From: Flavobacterium branchiarum
GTDB taxonomy: Bacteria > Bacteroidota > Bacteroidia > Flavobacteriales > Flavobacteriaceae
Assembly (NCBI RefSeq): GCF_030409845.1
Contig: NZ_JAUFQQ010000005.1
Location: 2,232,001-2,296,000 of the forward strand
Reading direction: 5' to 3'
Length of the DNA: 64,000 nucleotides
Of this stretch, positions 26,875-36,099 are shown in pieces. How positions within the stretch are numbered: position 1 is the first letter of the stretch; every line of letters starts with the position of its first letter. The notes under the pieces are model-generated. The model had not been told where the DNA came from and ran no database searches. It saw nothing but the letters and a program-made list of their open reading frames with translations. The translations under genes were made by a program, and so were the position numbers.

Positions 26875-27114
26875 ATGACAACAGAAGAATTAACAAATAA
26901 TGTTTTAAGAGCTTTAGATGAAATCAGACCATTCCTGAATTCTGATGGTGGGGATATAACATTGGTTTCTATAGAAGATGATAAGCATGTTAAGGTTCGT
27001 TTAGAAGGAGCTTGTACAAGTTGTAGTGTAAATCAAATGACTCTTAAAGCAGGGGTTGAAACTACTATTAAAAAGTTTGCTCCACAGATAGAAACGGTGG
27101 TAAATGTTATGTAA
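26875..27114 (+). CDS. NifU-like domain protein (Fe-S scaffold/carrier)
   Basis: The 79-aa protein is a stand-alone NifU C-terminal domain: RPFLNSDGGDITLVSIEDD and GACTSCSVNQMTLKAGVE with Cys47 and Cys50 in the CxxC that binds a cluster between two subunits. It is likely to work with Mrp upstream. Confidence 0.93.
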   Translation: MTTEELTNNVLRALDEIRPFLNSDGGDITLVSIEDDKHVKVRLEGACTSCSVNQMTLKAGVETTIKKFAPQIETVVNVM

Positions 27115-27430
27115 TTGCTGTAGCTTCTGTGGTTAGAATGATTTTTATTTTTTGAGTTTTCTTGTGAAATTACTAGAGCTTGCCTGAATATTTTAGCATT
27201 TACTTATGGTTTTTTAATAGCTAGTGTTTTTTATGTAAAATTTAGCGTATTTATAGTTTAACGCTATGCTTATTAATAAGAAAATAATGTTTAAATTGTG
27301 AAATAATCATTTTAATAACAGATTAAATTAATTTTGGCAGAAAAAAGTGTTAAGAATTAGGGGTTTTTTAGTGGTATTTAGTAAAAATTTAACTTAAATT
27401 TGCGCTATAACCTCAAACCACACGATTACT
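27115..27430. other. AT-rich intergenic gap with one promoter-like element
   Basis: The 316-bp gap has no reading frame or repeat that I recognise. TAAATTTG at 27395-27402 fits the -7 consensus and lies 29 bases before the next start codon. Confidence 0.55.
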
Positions 27431-27910
27431 ATGAACAATTTTTTTAAGCTAATAATTTTATTAATTTTTACTTCTTCAACTTACGCGCAAAAAATCAGTG
27501 AAAACCTATATGTTGACAAAGCTTGGGTCAATGAATATGAAGAATGGTCGGATTTTAAATTTTCTGGTCAGATAATAATTTCACCTACAGCTGAACCTAA
27601 CGAAGCTAGTTTTAGAATTACTAGCTATGATTTTTTGTTTAATCTCTCAGAGGGAAGAGCCAAATTTAGAAACAAGCAAAGCTATACAAGTGCAGAGTTT
27701 TCTCATCCTCGAAAAATAAGATCAACAACAGATAAACAGGGTATTGTTAATGCTACTTATGAAGGTACTCTTGTTTTTCAAAATGGAAATGATTATTTTT
27801 CGGTTGTTGCTTTAGCTACAATACTTGATAAAGGCAATATTATAGGATTAAAAATGCAGTTAAAGGATAATTCAAGAGAATATGCGTTTTCTTTTAAACC
27901 TAGCAATTAG
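27431..27910 (+). CDS. Secreted hypothetical protein
   Basis: The 159-aa protein has a signal peptide (NNFFKLIILLIFTSSTYAQ) and a beta-rich body (KISENLYVDKAWVNEYEEWSDFKFSGQIIISPTAEPNEASFRITSYDF...). I recognise no domain. It follows the NifU gene after 316 bases and has its own promoter-like element. Confidence 0.7.
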   Translation: MNNFFKLIILLIFTSSTYAQKISENLYVDKAWVNEYEEWSDFKFSGQIIISPTAEPNEASFRITSYDFLFNLSEGRAKFRNKQSYTSAEFSHPRKIRSTTDKQGIVNATYEGTLVFQNGNDYFSVVALATILDKGNIIGLKMQLKDNSREYAFSFKPSN

Positions 27911-27980
27911 TATTTTGAAAAGATAATGTATTTTTGTTTTCTTAAAATGCGTTAATAATCAAAATTCTGATAATTTAAAA

Positions 27981-28298
27981 ATGGATGTATTAATAAAGAT
28001 CAAAGATAGAGAAGGAGTTGTTCATGAACTTCAGGCTCCAACTGATATGGCAATGAATGTAATGGAGCTGTGTAAGGCTTATGAGCTTCCTGTAGAAGGG
28101 ACTTGTGGCGGCATGGCGATGTGTGCATCTTGTCAGTGCTATGTATTAAATGATGTAGAATTGCCAGAAATGGGAGATGAAGAGGAAGCGATGCTTTCAG
28201 AAGCTTTTTATGTTAAGCCTAATAGTCGTTTGGGATGTCAAATTCCAATAACTGAAAGTTTAGAAGGTTTAGAGTTAGAATTAGCTCCAGAATATTAA
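27981..28298 (+). CDS. 2Fe-2S ferredoxin, adrenodoxin type
   Basis: The 105-aa protein has the plant/vertebrate-type cluster ligands Cys42, Cys48, Cys51 and Cys86 (GTCGGMAMCASCQCYV ... LGCQIPI), spaced C-x5-C-x2-C-x34-C. An extra Cys53 is present. The acidic segment (LPEMGDEEEAML) suits electron transfer. Adrenodoxin-type ferredoxins serve Fe-S biogenesis and monooxygenases; the closeness of Mrp and NifU favours the first. Confidence 0.93.
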   Translation: MDVLIKIKDREGVVHELQAPTDMAMNVMELCKAYELPVEGTCGGMAMCASCQCYVLNDVELPEMGDEEEAMLSEAFYVKPNSRLGCQIPITESLEGLELELAPEY

Positions 28299-28309
28299 AA
28301 AATAAGTAG

Positions 28310-28338
28310 AAGGCGAGAAAATTTTTTCTCGCCTTTTT
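28310..28338. terminator. Bidirectional terminator between ferredoxin and GDSL hydrolase genes
   Basis: AAGGCGAGAAAA is followed by TTTTTTCTCGCCTTTTT, a stem with outer A and T runs separating convergent genes. Confidence 0.88.
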
Positions 28339-29083
28339 AATTTATTGCAAGTTTAGCTTTAGCTAATATACGCTCTACAAATAAGGAGTATGCTAATTCT
28401 GATGGATGTAATCCGTCTTGAGTAACCAAATTTGGATTGGTTAGTCCTCGTCGTGAAATGTCGGTTATATTTACAAATTGGATGTTGTTATCTTTGCAAT
28501 AGCTTTCTGCAAAAGCATTGTATTTGTCTATTTCTGCTGTGATTTTTTTGTTATCATACATAGGTGATTGACCGAAAGGAGTGTAAGCATAGTCGGGTAT
28601 GGAAATAACTATAACATTCGATTTTTTTTCTTTAGCTAAGGTAATGGCTTTGTTTACTAATTCAGGAAATTCCTTTTCGTATACAGAAAAGGAGGTGTTT
28701 TGAAATTGATTATTAACACCTATCAGTAGCGTTACTAAATCATAATTTGCGTTTAAATTCTCCGTTTTAATGGCTGATAATAAATTGGAGGTTGTCCAAC
28801 CTGTTTTTGCTATTATTTTTAGTAAAAAAGAGGTTGTTGGGTGTTTATTTGATAGGGTGCGCTGTAATTGTTCAGGATAGTTGCAAGTTTTGCATACACT
28901 TTGACCAATAGTATAGCTATCGCCAAGGGCTAAATAGTTTATTGTTTTTGAAACCAGCGGTGGTGGAGTGGTAACAGAGGGGAGAATATTTGTAGTTACT
29001 TTAGGTGTTTCGTTTTCAGAATCACAGTTAATTGTAAAAGTCACAAATAAAAACGTAAGTATTATTTTGAATCCAATTTTCAT
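28337..29083 (-). CDS. SGNH/GDSL hydrolase lipoprotein
   Basis: The 248-aa protein has a lipoprotein signal with lipobox FTINC (Cys20). Block I is NYLALGDSYTIG with nucleophile Ser56. GVNNQF provides the Asn of block III, and TQDGLHPSELAY the catalytic Asp-x-x-His. It is an esterase/lipase-like enzyme anchored to a membrane, with unknown substrate. Confidence 0.9.
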   Translation of the reverse strand: MKIGFKIILTFLFVTFTINCDSENETPKVTTNILPSVTTPPPLVSKTINYLALGDSYTIGQSVCKTCNYPEQLQRTLSNKHPTTSFLLKIIAKTGWTTSNLLSAIKTENLNANYDLVTLLIGVNNQFQNTSFSVYEKEFPELVNKAITLAKEKKSNVIVISIPDYAYTPFGQSPMYDNKKITAEIDKYNAFAESYCKDNNIQFVNITDISRRGLTNPNLVTQDGLHPSELAYSLFVERILAKAKLAIN

Positions 29084-29147
29084 AATATGATTATTAAGAT
29101 TTTGTGGTTTTCTTAATAATACTTACGCTTAAAATACTACTTTGGTT

Positions 29148-29930
29148 TTATGCCATTTCGATTTTTATGCTAATTTCCTCTTCAATAGCATTCCATAATC
29201 CGATTCTTTTCTCAAGAGAGAGGATGGATATTTCTTGAACTTCTGACCATTTTTTCGGATCGTTTTCACATAAATCAGTAATCATTTTCATTGCCATAGG
29301 ACCATGTTCATCTGCGTCAAGTTCTATATGTCTTTCAAAATAATATATAAGTTTGCTTAAATCTGTGTCAGGAAAGTTTTCTTGGAAATTTTTTAAAATC
29401 GCAGTAAACATATTTGGGATCAAATCTTCTCTTCCAAAGGTAAAAGCGGCAGCGATTTCATGTGGTTTGCCTTCTTCAATCACTCTAAAAGTAAAGTCTA
29501 AGAAAGCTTTGATATTAGGGTGCAATTGGCTTTGTTTTATTGCAACAAAGATGTTTTGTAGTGAGTTTATTTCATTTAAAAATGCTTCGATATTTTTTGT
29601 GCTTGCGCCACAATCTTCCATCGCTTCAAGGTACATTTCGTAATGACTAAGGTGACGGCCATCAATACTTAAATCTGTTTCTTCAGCTAAAACAATTTCA
29701 TTAATCAAGTATCTTGTTTCAGGGTTTTTGCTGGCGAACCAAGGTGTTGTTGTACAAGTCAGTTTTGATTGTAATGCTTTTAGTAATGACATGAAATCCC
29801 AAACGGCATATACATGAGTTTCTAAAAAGCAATGTAAGTCATCAATGCTTTGAATTTTTTTATATAAAGGATGTTGTAGTAGTAGGTCTTTTTGAGGTTG
29901 AATGCTATTGTTTATAGTCTCAATATTCAT
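29148..29930 (-). CDS. DUF3050 family protein
   Basis: The 260-aa protein starts MNIETINNSIQPQKDLLLQHPLYK. I chose this ATG because the upstream extension (MGTRSFFIFVKKIFS) reads through leader sequence. The sequence matches DUF3050 with the haem-oxygenase-like helical fold: HVYAVWDFMSLLKALQ, ETRYLINEIVLAEETD, SHYEMYLEAMED, and ERHIELDADEHGPMA with conserved His and Glu that could bind metal. The biochemical role is not established. Confidence 0.85.
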   Translation of the reverse strand: MNIETINNSIQPQKDLLLQHPLYKKIQSIDDLHCFLETHVYAVWDFMSLLKALQSKLTCTTTPWFASKNPETRYLINEIVLAEETDLSIDGRHLSHYEMYLEAMEDCGASTKNIEAFLNEINSLQNIFVAIKQSQLHPNIKAFLDFTFRVIEEGKPHEIAAAFTFGREDLIPNMFTAILKNFQENFPDTDLSKLIYYFERHIELDADEHGPMAMKMITDLCENDPKKWSEVQEISILSLEKRIGLWNAIEEEISIKIEMA

Positions 29931-30018
29931 GCTGAAAATTTTTTTTACAAATATAAAAAAGCTTCTTGTTCCCAAGAAGCTTTTGAATTATTTTTATATA
30001 TTTTTTAATAGATGAATT

Positions 30019-31197
30019 CTATTTAAAAGCTGGAATCCCAGTAATATCCATTCCCGTAATCAATAAATGGATATCATGAGTTCCTTCGTAAGTGATAACA
30101 CTTTCTAGGTTCATCATGTGACGCATGATTGAGTATTCGCCAGTAATTCCCATTCCGCCTAATATTTGTCTTGCTTCACGAGCGATGTTTATTGCCATGT
30201 CGACATTGTTTCTTTTTGCCATCGAAATTTGAGCCGTTGTAGCTCTCCCTTCGTTTCTTAAAACTCCTAAACGCCAAGTTAATAATTGTGCTTTTGTGAT
30301 TTCAGTAATCATCTCGGCTAATTTTTTTTGTTGCAATTGTGTCCCTGCAATAGGTTTGTCAAATTGAACTCTTTCTTTAGCATATCTTAGCGCAGTGTCA
30401 TAACAATCCATTGCGGCACCAATTGCACCCCAAGCGATTCCGTAACGAGCCGAATCTAAGCAACCTAAAGGAGCTCCTAATCCAGATTTATTTGGTAATA
30501 GGTTTTCTTTAGGAATTTTTACATTGTCAAAGATTAATTCTCCAGTAGATGATGCACGCAGTGACCATTTATTGTGAGTTTCTGGCGTTGTAAATCCTTC
30601 CATTCCACGTTCAACAATCAAACCATGTATTCTGCCTTCCTCATTTTTGGCCCAAACTACAGCGATATCAGCAAATGGTGCATTTGATATCCACATTTTT
30701 GCTCCGTTCAATAAGTAATGGTCTCCCATGTCTTTGAAGTTGGTAATCATACTTCCAGGATCAGAACCATGATTAGGCTCTGTTAATCCAAAACAACCAA
30801 TAAATTCACCTGTGGCAAGTTTAGGTAAGTATTTCATTCTTTGTTCTTCATTTCCATATTTCCAAATAGGATACATTACTAATGAAGATTGAACAGATGA
30901 AGTTGAGCGAACACCTGAATCACCACGTTCAATTTCTTGCATAATTAAGCCGTAAGAAATTTGATCTAGTCCTGCTCCACCATATTCAACAGGTATATAA
31001 GGGCCAAAACCTCCTATTTCTCCTAAACCTTTTATGATTTGTTTTGGAAATTCTGCTTTTTGAGCAAACTCTTCAATAATAGGAGATACTTCTCTTTTTA
31101 CCCAAGCTCGGGCTGAATCTCTTACGAGTTTATGTTCGTCGCTTAATAAGTCATCTAGGTTATAATAATCTGGTGCTTGAAATAGGTCTGGTCTCAT
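30019..31197 (-). CDS. gcdH: Acyl-CoA dehydrogenase, glutaryl-CoA dehydrogenase type
   Basis: The 392-aa flavoprotein has the acyl-CoA dehydrogenase signatures GCFGLTEPNHGSDPGSM and RQILGGMGITGEYSIMRHMMNLE. The catalytic base is Glu371 in YEGTHDIH, the position used by glutaryl-CoA dehydrogenase, and the DSARYGIAWGAIGAA segment is diagnostic of that subgroup. It would convert glutaryl-CoA to crotonyl-CoA in lysine and tryptophan breakdown. It is monocistronic. Confidence 0.92.
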   Translation of the reverse strand: MRPDLFQAPDYYNLDDLLSDEHKLVRDSARAWVKREVSPIIEEFAQKAEFPKQIIKGLGEIGGFGPYIPVEYGGAGLDQISYGLIMQEIERGDSGVRSTSSVQSSLVMYPIWKYGNEEQRMKYLPKLATGEFIGCFGLTEPNHGSDPGSMITNFKDMGDHYLLNGAKMWISNAPFADIAVVWAKNEEGRIHGLIVERGMEGFTTPETHNKWSLRASSTGELIFDNVKIPKENLLPNKSGLGAPLGCLDSARYGIAWGAIGAAMDCYDTALRYAKERVQFDKPIAGTQLQQKKLAEMITEITKAQLLTWRLGVLRNEGRATTAQISMAKRNNVDMAINIAREARQILGGMGITGEYSIMRHMMNLESVITYEGTHDIHLLITGMDITGIPAFK

Positions 31198-31337
31198 AAT
31201 TTAAGTTTTTTTCAAAAACAAATTTACACAATATAAATATAACAAAACAAAAGTAAATTGTTATATTTTTTAAGGATTTGAAAATAATAATCAGAATAAA
31301 ATTGTGATTGTTTTACATTTTCTGGTGTAAATTATTA

Positions 31338-31368
31338 TTTGCTTATTGGTATTATTGCACTAAATTTG
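31338..31368 (+). promoter_or_regulatory. Flavobacterial promoter of the TPR-AraC regulator gene
   Basis: TTTG (31338-31341), exactly 19 bases, then TAAATTTG (31361-31368) match the -33/-7 consensus. The start codon is 25 bases further on. Confidence 0.8.
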
Positions 31369-31392
31369 GGATAATTCAAAACTAAAAAGTTA

Positions 31393-33150
31393 ATGAAATT
31401 TGTTAAATGCTTCCTGTTTCTTTTTATTACAAGTGCAGTTTTTTCTCAGGAAAATTCGGATCTAAGCAGTAAAGAATATGATGTTTTACAGGATAAAGTG
31501 AGATCGTATTCTAACTCTAATACTGATAGTGCTTTTGTGTATGTAAATAAAATAGAAAAATCCGATAATTATTTGCATAAAGGCTTTGCAAGTGGAGCGA
31601 AAGCCTATTTGTTTCAAATTAATGGAGATAGTACTGAATCAAATCGCTGTTATCAACAGGCCTTTGTGTTTTTAGGAAAAGTAAAGCCGTCAAGAGAAAA
31701 GAATATATTGAATAGCGATTTGTTAAATTATGGTGGACTTATAGATTGGAGAAAAAATAATCTAAAAGCCGCTTTTGATAAATTCGAAAAAGGATTAGGA
31801 ATTGTTAATAAGGAGAATGATTTGATACGAATGGTCAAATTCTACATGAATATTTCCTTAATTAATGTTGAGGTAGGGAATTATAAAGCAGCGATACTAT
31901 CTCTCAAAAAGTCAGATAAAGTAACCGATAAGATCAAATATTCATTTTCGGATGAAAAATATACTAACTACAAGAGTAATATTAATTTTAATTTAGGGAG
32001 GGCTTTTGAGAAAGCTTACGGTGAAAACAATTCAAATTCTAAGTTTTTAGATTCTGCACAATATTATTATACCAAGGCAATTTTGTATTCTAAAAATTAT
32101 ATAAGTACAAGGTTGAACTCCAAGATGAGTTTAGGGAATATTTATTATATGAAAAAAGATTTCCCTAATGCCGAGAAGGTGTATTATGATGTTTTGTTAT
32201 ATAGTAAAGAAAACAATTTGCAAGCAGAGCTTTTTATTGCTAGTTACAATTTAGGAAGTTTGTTTTTTAATCTAAAAGATTACGACAAATCCTTGTATTT
32301 TTTTAAAAAAGTTGATTCAATTTATCAAATGAATAAGGTTAATGATTTGTACTACACAACCTGCAATTATTATCTGGCTAAGATTTATACCATCAAAGAT
32401 GATCCTCGGGAGGCTTTGAAATATTCGGATAAATATTTTGATAAATTTGAACAAATTCAATCAAAACTTGATAGTGAAGTTCAGGAAGTTAATTTCCGAC
32501 TTGGTAATGTGAATATTAAAAAAGACATGGAGGAGCTTCAAGCTGAAAACTTGAATAAAATTCGAATTTGGAATCTGATTATTTATGCTTTTATAGCTGT
32601 ATTGCTAATGTTGGTTTTTTTGTATATAAAGAGTAGTAAGAAAAAAAGAGAAACAAACAAGAAGGTTAATGCTTTAATTGAAGAGTATAAGTTAAAGTTG
32701 GAATCTAATGATGTGCCAACTAAAAGTGCAAATGTCGAGGACGTAGTTGCGGAGAACACTCCAAAAATGACTCCAAAAATGAATTTAGACCTAGAGAAGG
32801 AAGAGGAAATAGTTGAAAAATTAAAGCAGTTAGAAAAAAAGCATTTTTATTTAAATTCTGATTTTACGCTGCAACTTGTCGCTAAAAAAATTAAAACAAA
32901 CACGAGTTATTTATCATATGTTGTTAATAAGAGATTTGGTAAGACTTTTAGTGAATATTCAAATGAATTAAAGATTAATTATGTTATCAATGAATTAATA
33001 ACTAATTCCAAATACCGAAAATATTCAACTCAGGCGCTAGCCGAAAGTGTCGGTTTTAAAAATGCTATTTCTTTTACAAAATCATTTAGTAAAAGGACAG
33101 GTGTTACGCCTACTCAGTTTAGTAAAAAGCTAGAGGCTACAAAATTTTAG
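31393..33150 (+). CDS. Membrane-bound TPR protein with AraC-type DNA-binding domain
   Basis: The 585-aa protein has a signal peptide (MKFVKCFLFLFITSAVFSQ), periplasmic TPR-like repeats of about 30-370, a transmembrane helix at about 394-412 (IWNLIIYAFIAVLLMLVFLYI), a coiled linker, and a C-terminal AraC HTH domain (LQLVAKKIKTNTSYLSYVVNKRFGKTFSEY ... ALAESVGFKNAISFTKSFSKRTGVTPTQF). This is a one-component transmembrane regulator common in Flavobacteria. It lies just upstream of the bacteriocin-like locus, but a regulatory link is only a guess. Confidence 0.88.
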   Translation: MKFVKCFLFLFITSAVFSQENSDLSSKEYDVLQDKVRSYSNSNTDSAFVYVNKIEKSDNYLHKGFASGAKAYLFQINGDSTESNRCYQQAFVFLGKVKPSREKNILNSDLLNYGGLIDWRKNNLKAAFDKFEKGLGIVNKENDLIRMVKFYMNISLINVEVGNYKAAILSLKKSDKVTDKIKYSFSDEKYTNYKSNINFNLGRAFEKAYGENNSNSKFLDSAQYYYTKAILYSKNYISTRLNSKMSLGNIYYMKKDFPNAEKVYYDVLLYSKENNLQAELFIASYNLGSLFFNLKDYDKSLYFFKKVDSIYQMNKVNDLYYTTCNYYLAKIYTIKDDPREALKYSDKYFDKFEQIQSKLDSEVQEVNFRLGNVNIKKDMEELQAENLNKIRIWNLIIYAFIAVLLMLVFLYIKSSKKKRETNKKVNALIEEYKLKLESNDVPTKSANVEDVVAENTPKMTPKMNLDLEKEEEIVEKLKQLEKKHFYLNSDFTLQLVAKKIKTNTSYLSYVVNKRFGKTFSEYSNELKINYVINELITNSKYRKYSTQALAESVGFKNAISFTKSFSKRTGVTPTQFSKKLEATKF

Positions 33151-33185
33151 GAAAATAAAATTGTAGCTTCTAGCTTAATCGTCTA

Positions 33186-33350
33186 TTAAGTTTGACCTAT
33201 AGGTTTTACTGTTCCGGGTGGGAGTGGGTCTTTCAATGTTTCAATGTTTTCTTCTAGTGCTGGGTCTTGGCCTCCGTTAATCATTTTGCAATGTTTTTTT
33301 GGAAGCTCATTTTTTTTAAAATCGTTCAGTTTTAGGGCGGACTTTTTCAT
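33186..33350 (-). CDS. 54-aa double-glycine-leader peptide precursor (RiPP-like)
   Basis: The frame from ATG 33350 to TAA 33186 encodes a leader MKKSALKLNDFKKNELPKKH, then CKMINGG, then a Pro/Glu-rich core QDPALEENIETLKDPLPPGT. The leader (basic start, L-x-LN, KNEL, INGG) resembles the Bacteroidota GG-leader natural-product precursors rather than the MLKNILN-type leaders of the peptides further on. The core has no Cys. It is convergent with the AraC gene. No modifying radical-SAM gene is nearby. Confidence 0.7.
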   Translation of the reverse strand: MKKSALKLNDFKKNELPKKHCKMINGGQDPALEENIETLKDPLPPGTVKPIGQT

Positions 33351-33602
33351 ATGTTTATTTGTTAGAATGTCAAAATTATGGAAAAGGTATTGTGATAATT
33401 TGAATTACAGATTTTGAAGGATTTTCATGTTTTTTATTTATTTATTTTACTGGTAATCAATTTGTTGTGTTGTTTTTAAGTATCTAACTATTTATAAATT
33501 ATGTATTCATTTCTTTTATAAAATTGAAAATTTAACTTCTTTTATCTGAAAGATTAGTAATATTTGTGATGTTCCTTTTTTGTAATAATTAAGATTATCA
33601 CG
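33351..33602. other. AT-rich spacer upstream of the VKOR-fusion gene
   Basis: A divergent spacer of 252 bases with runs such as TTTATTTATTTATTT. A degenerate AATATTTG at 33560 could be a -7 element for the next gene. Nothing else is recognised. Confidence 0.4.
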
Positions 33603-35168
33603 ATGATTAAATTAGTTGACAAGTATCTAGATTTGAATAATTTTTTAAATGCTAAAAAGGAGTTTGAGGATCTTTTTCTTTCCCATCCCAATTATCCGAG
33701 CCTTTTTGCTATTACAGATTCGTTAAATATATTATCGATAGATAATATTGTTATAAAAGTTCCAAAAGAACAATTGCATGAATTACCTAATTCTTTCCTC
33801 GCAATTTTTAATAATGACCTAGTTCTGGTTGATAAAACAGAATCTTCTGTAGTGATTGAGACAGAGAAAGGTAAGAAAACTAAATTAACGATTGCTGATT
33901 TCTCAGAGGGGTGGAATGGTGTAGTGTTGGCAATTGAAGCAAATGAAGTTCAAGAAGAGAAAGTCATGAATGAAGGTCCTAAGTGGCTAAAATATGGTAT
34001 TTTATTCTTGGTGTTAATTGTATTGTCTAGTTTCTATAATGAGTATAGTGTATATGACTATGGTTTTTTGATTACATCCTTATTGGGGTTGTTGATTAGT
34101 GTATTTATTGTTCAAGAAAAATTTGGTATCGATAATCAGATTGTTTCTAAGTTGTGTAATATTAATCCAACTACTTCTTGTGATTCAGTTATTAAATCTG
34201 AAAACGAAAAGTCTAATAACTGGTTTAGTTTTTCAGATTTACCATTACTCTTTTTTATGACTTCTGTATTGGCAATGCTGATAGGATCAACAAACTCTTC
34301 CCTTGTTGGTTTTCTTAGTTTAATGGCCGTCCCGGTGATTGTATATTCTATTTGGGTGCAAAAATTTCAAATAAAAAAATGGTGCGTATTGTGTTTGTCT
34401 GTTTCTGTTTTAATGATAATTCAAGGAGTAATATGGGTTTTTGAATCAGGCTTTAGGTTAAACTTAACATTGACCAATCTTTTTCAATATTTATTTTCTC
34501 TGATTCTTGTTTCTTCATTATGGTCAGTGATGAAACCGGTTATTGAGGCTGGATTAAAAGCTGCTGGATCGGTAAAGGATTTAACGAAGTTTAGGAGAAA
34601 CTTTACCCTGTTTGAATTCTTGTCTAAAGAGATTGTTGCATCAGATGGATTTGATGAATTAGAAGGAATTCACTTTGGGAATAGTACTGCTACTGCAAAA
34701 ATTTCTATTATACTAAGTCCGAGTTGTGGACATTGCCACAAAGCATTTGAAGATGCATTTGAGTTAGTTTGGAAATTTCCAGAGAAAATATCTTTGAATG
34801 TACTTTTTAATATTAATCCGGATAATAATCAAAATCCATATAAAGTTGTTGTAGAGCGGTTATTGATGATTAATGATGTTAATCCAGAAAATATAGTTGA
34901 GGCAATATCAGATTGGCACATTAAGAAAATGGGATTGGAGTTATGGCAAAAAAAATGGAACGTTGATTCGGTTTCTATGAGAGTTAATCAACAAATTCAA
35001 AAGCAATATGATTGGTGTTCGAAAAATGAGTTCAATTATACGCCAGTAAAAATTTTAAACACGAGATTATATCCAAGTGAATATGAATTAAGTGAATTAA
35101 AATATTTTATTAATGATGTTTTAGAAGACAATGAAGCGGTAGAGAGGGATTCTTTAGTATATATGTAA
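33603..35168 (+). CDS. C39-like domain/VKOR/thioredoxin-fold fusion, disulfide-forming membrane protein
   Basis: The 521-aa protein has three parts. Residues 1-115 resemble a C39-like peptidase fold without the catalytic Cys (HPNYPSLFAITDSLNIL, LVDKTESSVVIETEKGK). Residues of about 128-315 are a VKOR-type membrane domain with the loop Cys pair Cys185/Cys193 (LCNINPTTSC) and the redox CxxC Cys261/Cys264 (WCVLC). Residues of about 350-510 are a thioredoxin-like domain with Cys375-Gly-His-Cys378. VKOR plus a DsbA-like partner makes disulfides in exported proteins. Its position directly before nine Cys-rich leader peptides indicates that those are the substrates, with the C39-like domain probably binding their leaders. 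Confidence 0.88.
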   Translation: MIKLVDKYLDLNNFLNAKKEFEDLFLSHPNYPSLFAITDSLNILSIDNIVIKVPKEQLHELPNSFLAIFNNDLVLVDKTESSVVIETEKGKKTKLTIADFSEGWNGVVLAIEANEVQEEKVMNEGPKWLKYGILFLVLIVLSSFYNEYSVYDYGFLITSLLGLLISVFIVQEKFGIDNQIVSKLCNINPTTSCDSVIKSENEKSNNWFSFSDLPLLFFMTSVLAMLIGSTNSSLVGFLSLMAVPVIVYSIWVQKFQIKKWCVLCLSVSVLMIIQGVIWVFESGFRLNLTLTNLFQYLFSLILVSSLWSVMKPVIEAGLKAAGSVKDLTKFRRNFTLFEFLSKEIVASDGFDELEGIHFGNSTATAKISIILSPSCGHCHKAFEDAFELVWKFPEKISLNVLFNINPDNNQNPYKVVVERLLMINDVNPENIVEAISDWHIKKMGLELWQKKWNVDSVSMRVNQQIQKQYDWCSKNEFNYTPVKILNTRLYPSEYELSELKYFINDVLEDNEAVERDSLVYM

Positions 35169-35250
35169 AGAAAAGTTGAATTCTTTGAAGTGAGGTGATT
35201 GTTTTGCCTTGAAACTATTGAAGTACTAACCAAATCAAAAAAAACAAATT

Positions 35251-35427
35251 ATGTTAAAAAATATTTTAAATATAGTAGGAGTACAAGAGCTAACAAGAAG
35301 TGAACAGAAAACTGTTCATGGAGGTAAAACTTGTCATCTTGATGGTTGGTGTCCAACAGGAAGTAAATGCGTGTCTGATTGTAAGTTCAATGAGATTTGT
35401 AGGCCTAATAGTTACGAGGAGTGTTAA
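35251..35427 (+). CDS. GG-leader Cys-rich peptide 1 (58 aa, 6 Cys)
   Basis: Leader MLKNILNIVGVQELTRSEQK followed by TVHGG, then a 33-aa core with Cys at 28, 34, 40, 44, 50 and 58. It starts 82 bases after the VKOR-fusion gene. The leader is shared with the following eight peptides. Export with cleavage after GG by a C39 transporter and formation of three disulfides are inferred. The upstream AAAACAAATT segment recurs before most copies. Confidence 0.85.
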   Translation: MLKNILNIVGVQELTRSEQKTVHGGKTCHLDGWCPTGSKCVSDCKFNEICRPNSYEEC

Positions 35428-35536
35428 TCATCCTAGACTAGGCATAGAATTTTTTATGTCTTAGTTTCTAAATATAGACAGAATCTTCAAGTGTCTTAAA
35501 ATGATTGAAGTAGTAACAAAATCAAAAAACCAAATC

Positions 35537-35707
35537 ATGTTAAAATCAATTTTAAAATTAAAAGGAGCTCAAGTTTTGACTGCAAATGAGCAAAAATCTA
35601 TTAATGGAGGTGCTAAAGCATGTCAAGCTGGAGAAAGTATTGTATGCTGTCCAGATCAGAATATATGTGTATGTGCTCCACCAAATACTGTTTGCATGGC
35701 AATTTAG
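35537..35707 (+). CDS. GG-leader Cys-rich peptide 2 (56 aa, 6 Cys)
   Basis: Leader MLKSILKLKGAQVLTANEQK then SINGG. The core has Cys at 29, 37, 38, 44, 46 and 53 and the motif CCPDQNICVCAPP. I start at ATG 35537, where the leader consensus begins, although the frame is open upstream. The core is closely related to that of peptide 6. Confidence 0.85.
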   Translation: MLKSILKLKGAQVLTANEQKSINGGAKACQAGESIVCCPDQNICVCAPPNTVCMAI

Positions 35708-35777
35708 GAGTTTATTAGAATCTTAAATTTCAAATGTTTTAAAACGAATTAGTGTATTAACAATCAAAAAACAAATT

Positions 35778-35990
35778 ATGTTAAAAAATATTTTAAATCT
35801 AGAAGGAGTTCAAAAAGTTACAAAGATTGAACAAAAAGAGATTAATGGAGGGAAAATTCCACCAGATGGAGAATGTGGTACTTATCAGATTCTTCCATTA
35901 AGCGAAACAGCTTGTCTTAATTATGATCCCTATTATAGACCAGTTTATATTGGACCTAGACAATGCTCAATTATGTTGGCACCTTGTTAA
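35778..35990 (+). CDS. GG-leader Cys-rich peptide 3 (70 aa, 4 Cys)
   Basis: Leader MLKNILNLEGVQKVTKIEQK then EINGG. This is the longest core of the set, Tyr/Pro-rich (NYDPYYRPVYIGPRQC), with Cys at 33, 46, 63 and 70, so two disulfides are possible. Confidence 0.85.
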   Translation: MLKNILNLEGVQKVTKIEQKEINGGKIPPDGECGTYQILPLSETACLNYDPYYRPVYIGPRQCSIMLAPC

Positions 35991-36099
35991 TGAATCGTTT
36001 TTTAATAGATAGTTTAATTAATGTGAATTTTCAATAATTACTTAATTAAACTATGCTTAAAATTAGTAAAGTATTAATCAGTTTTTTAAAAAATTAGTT

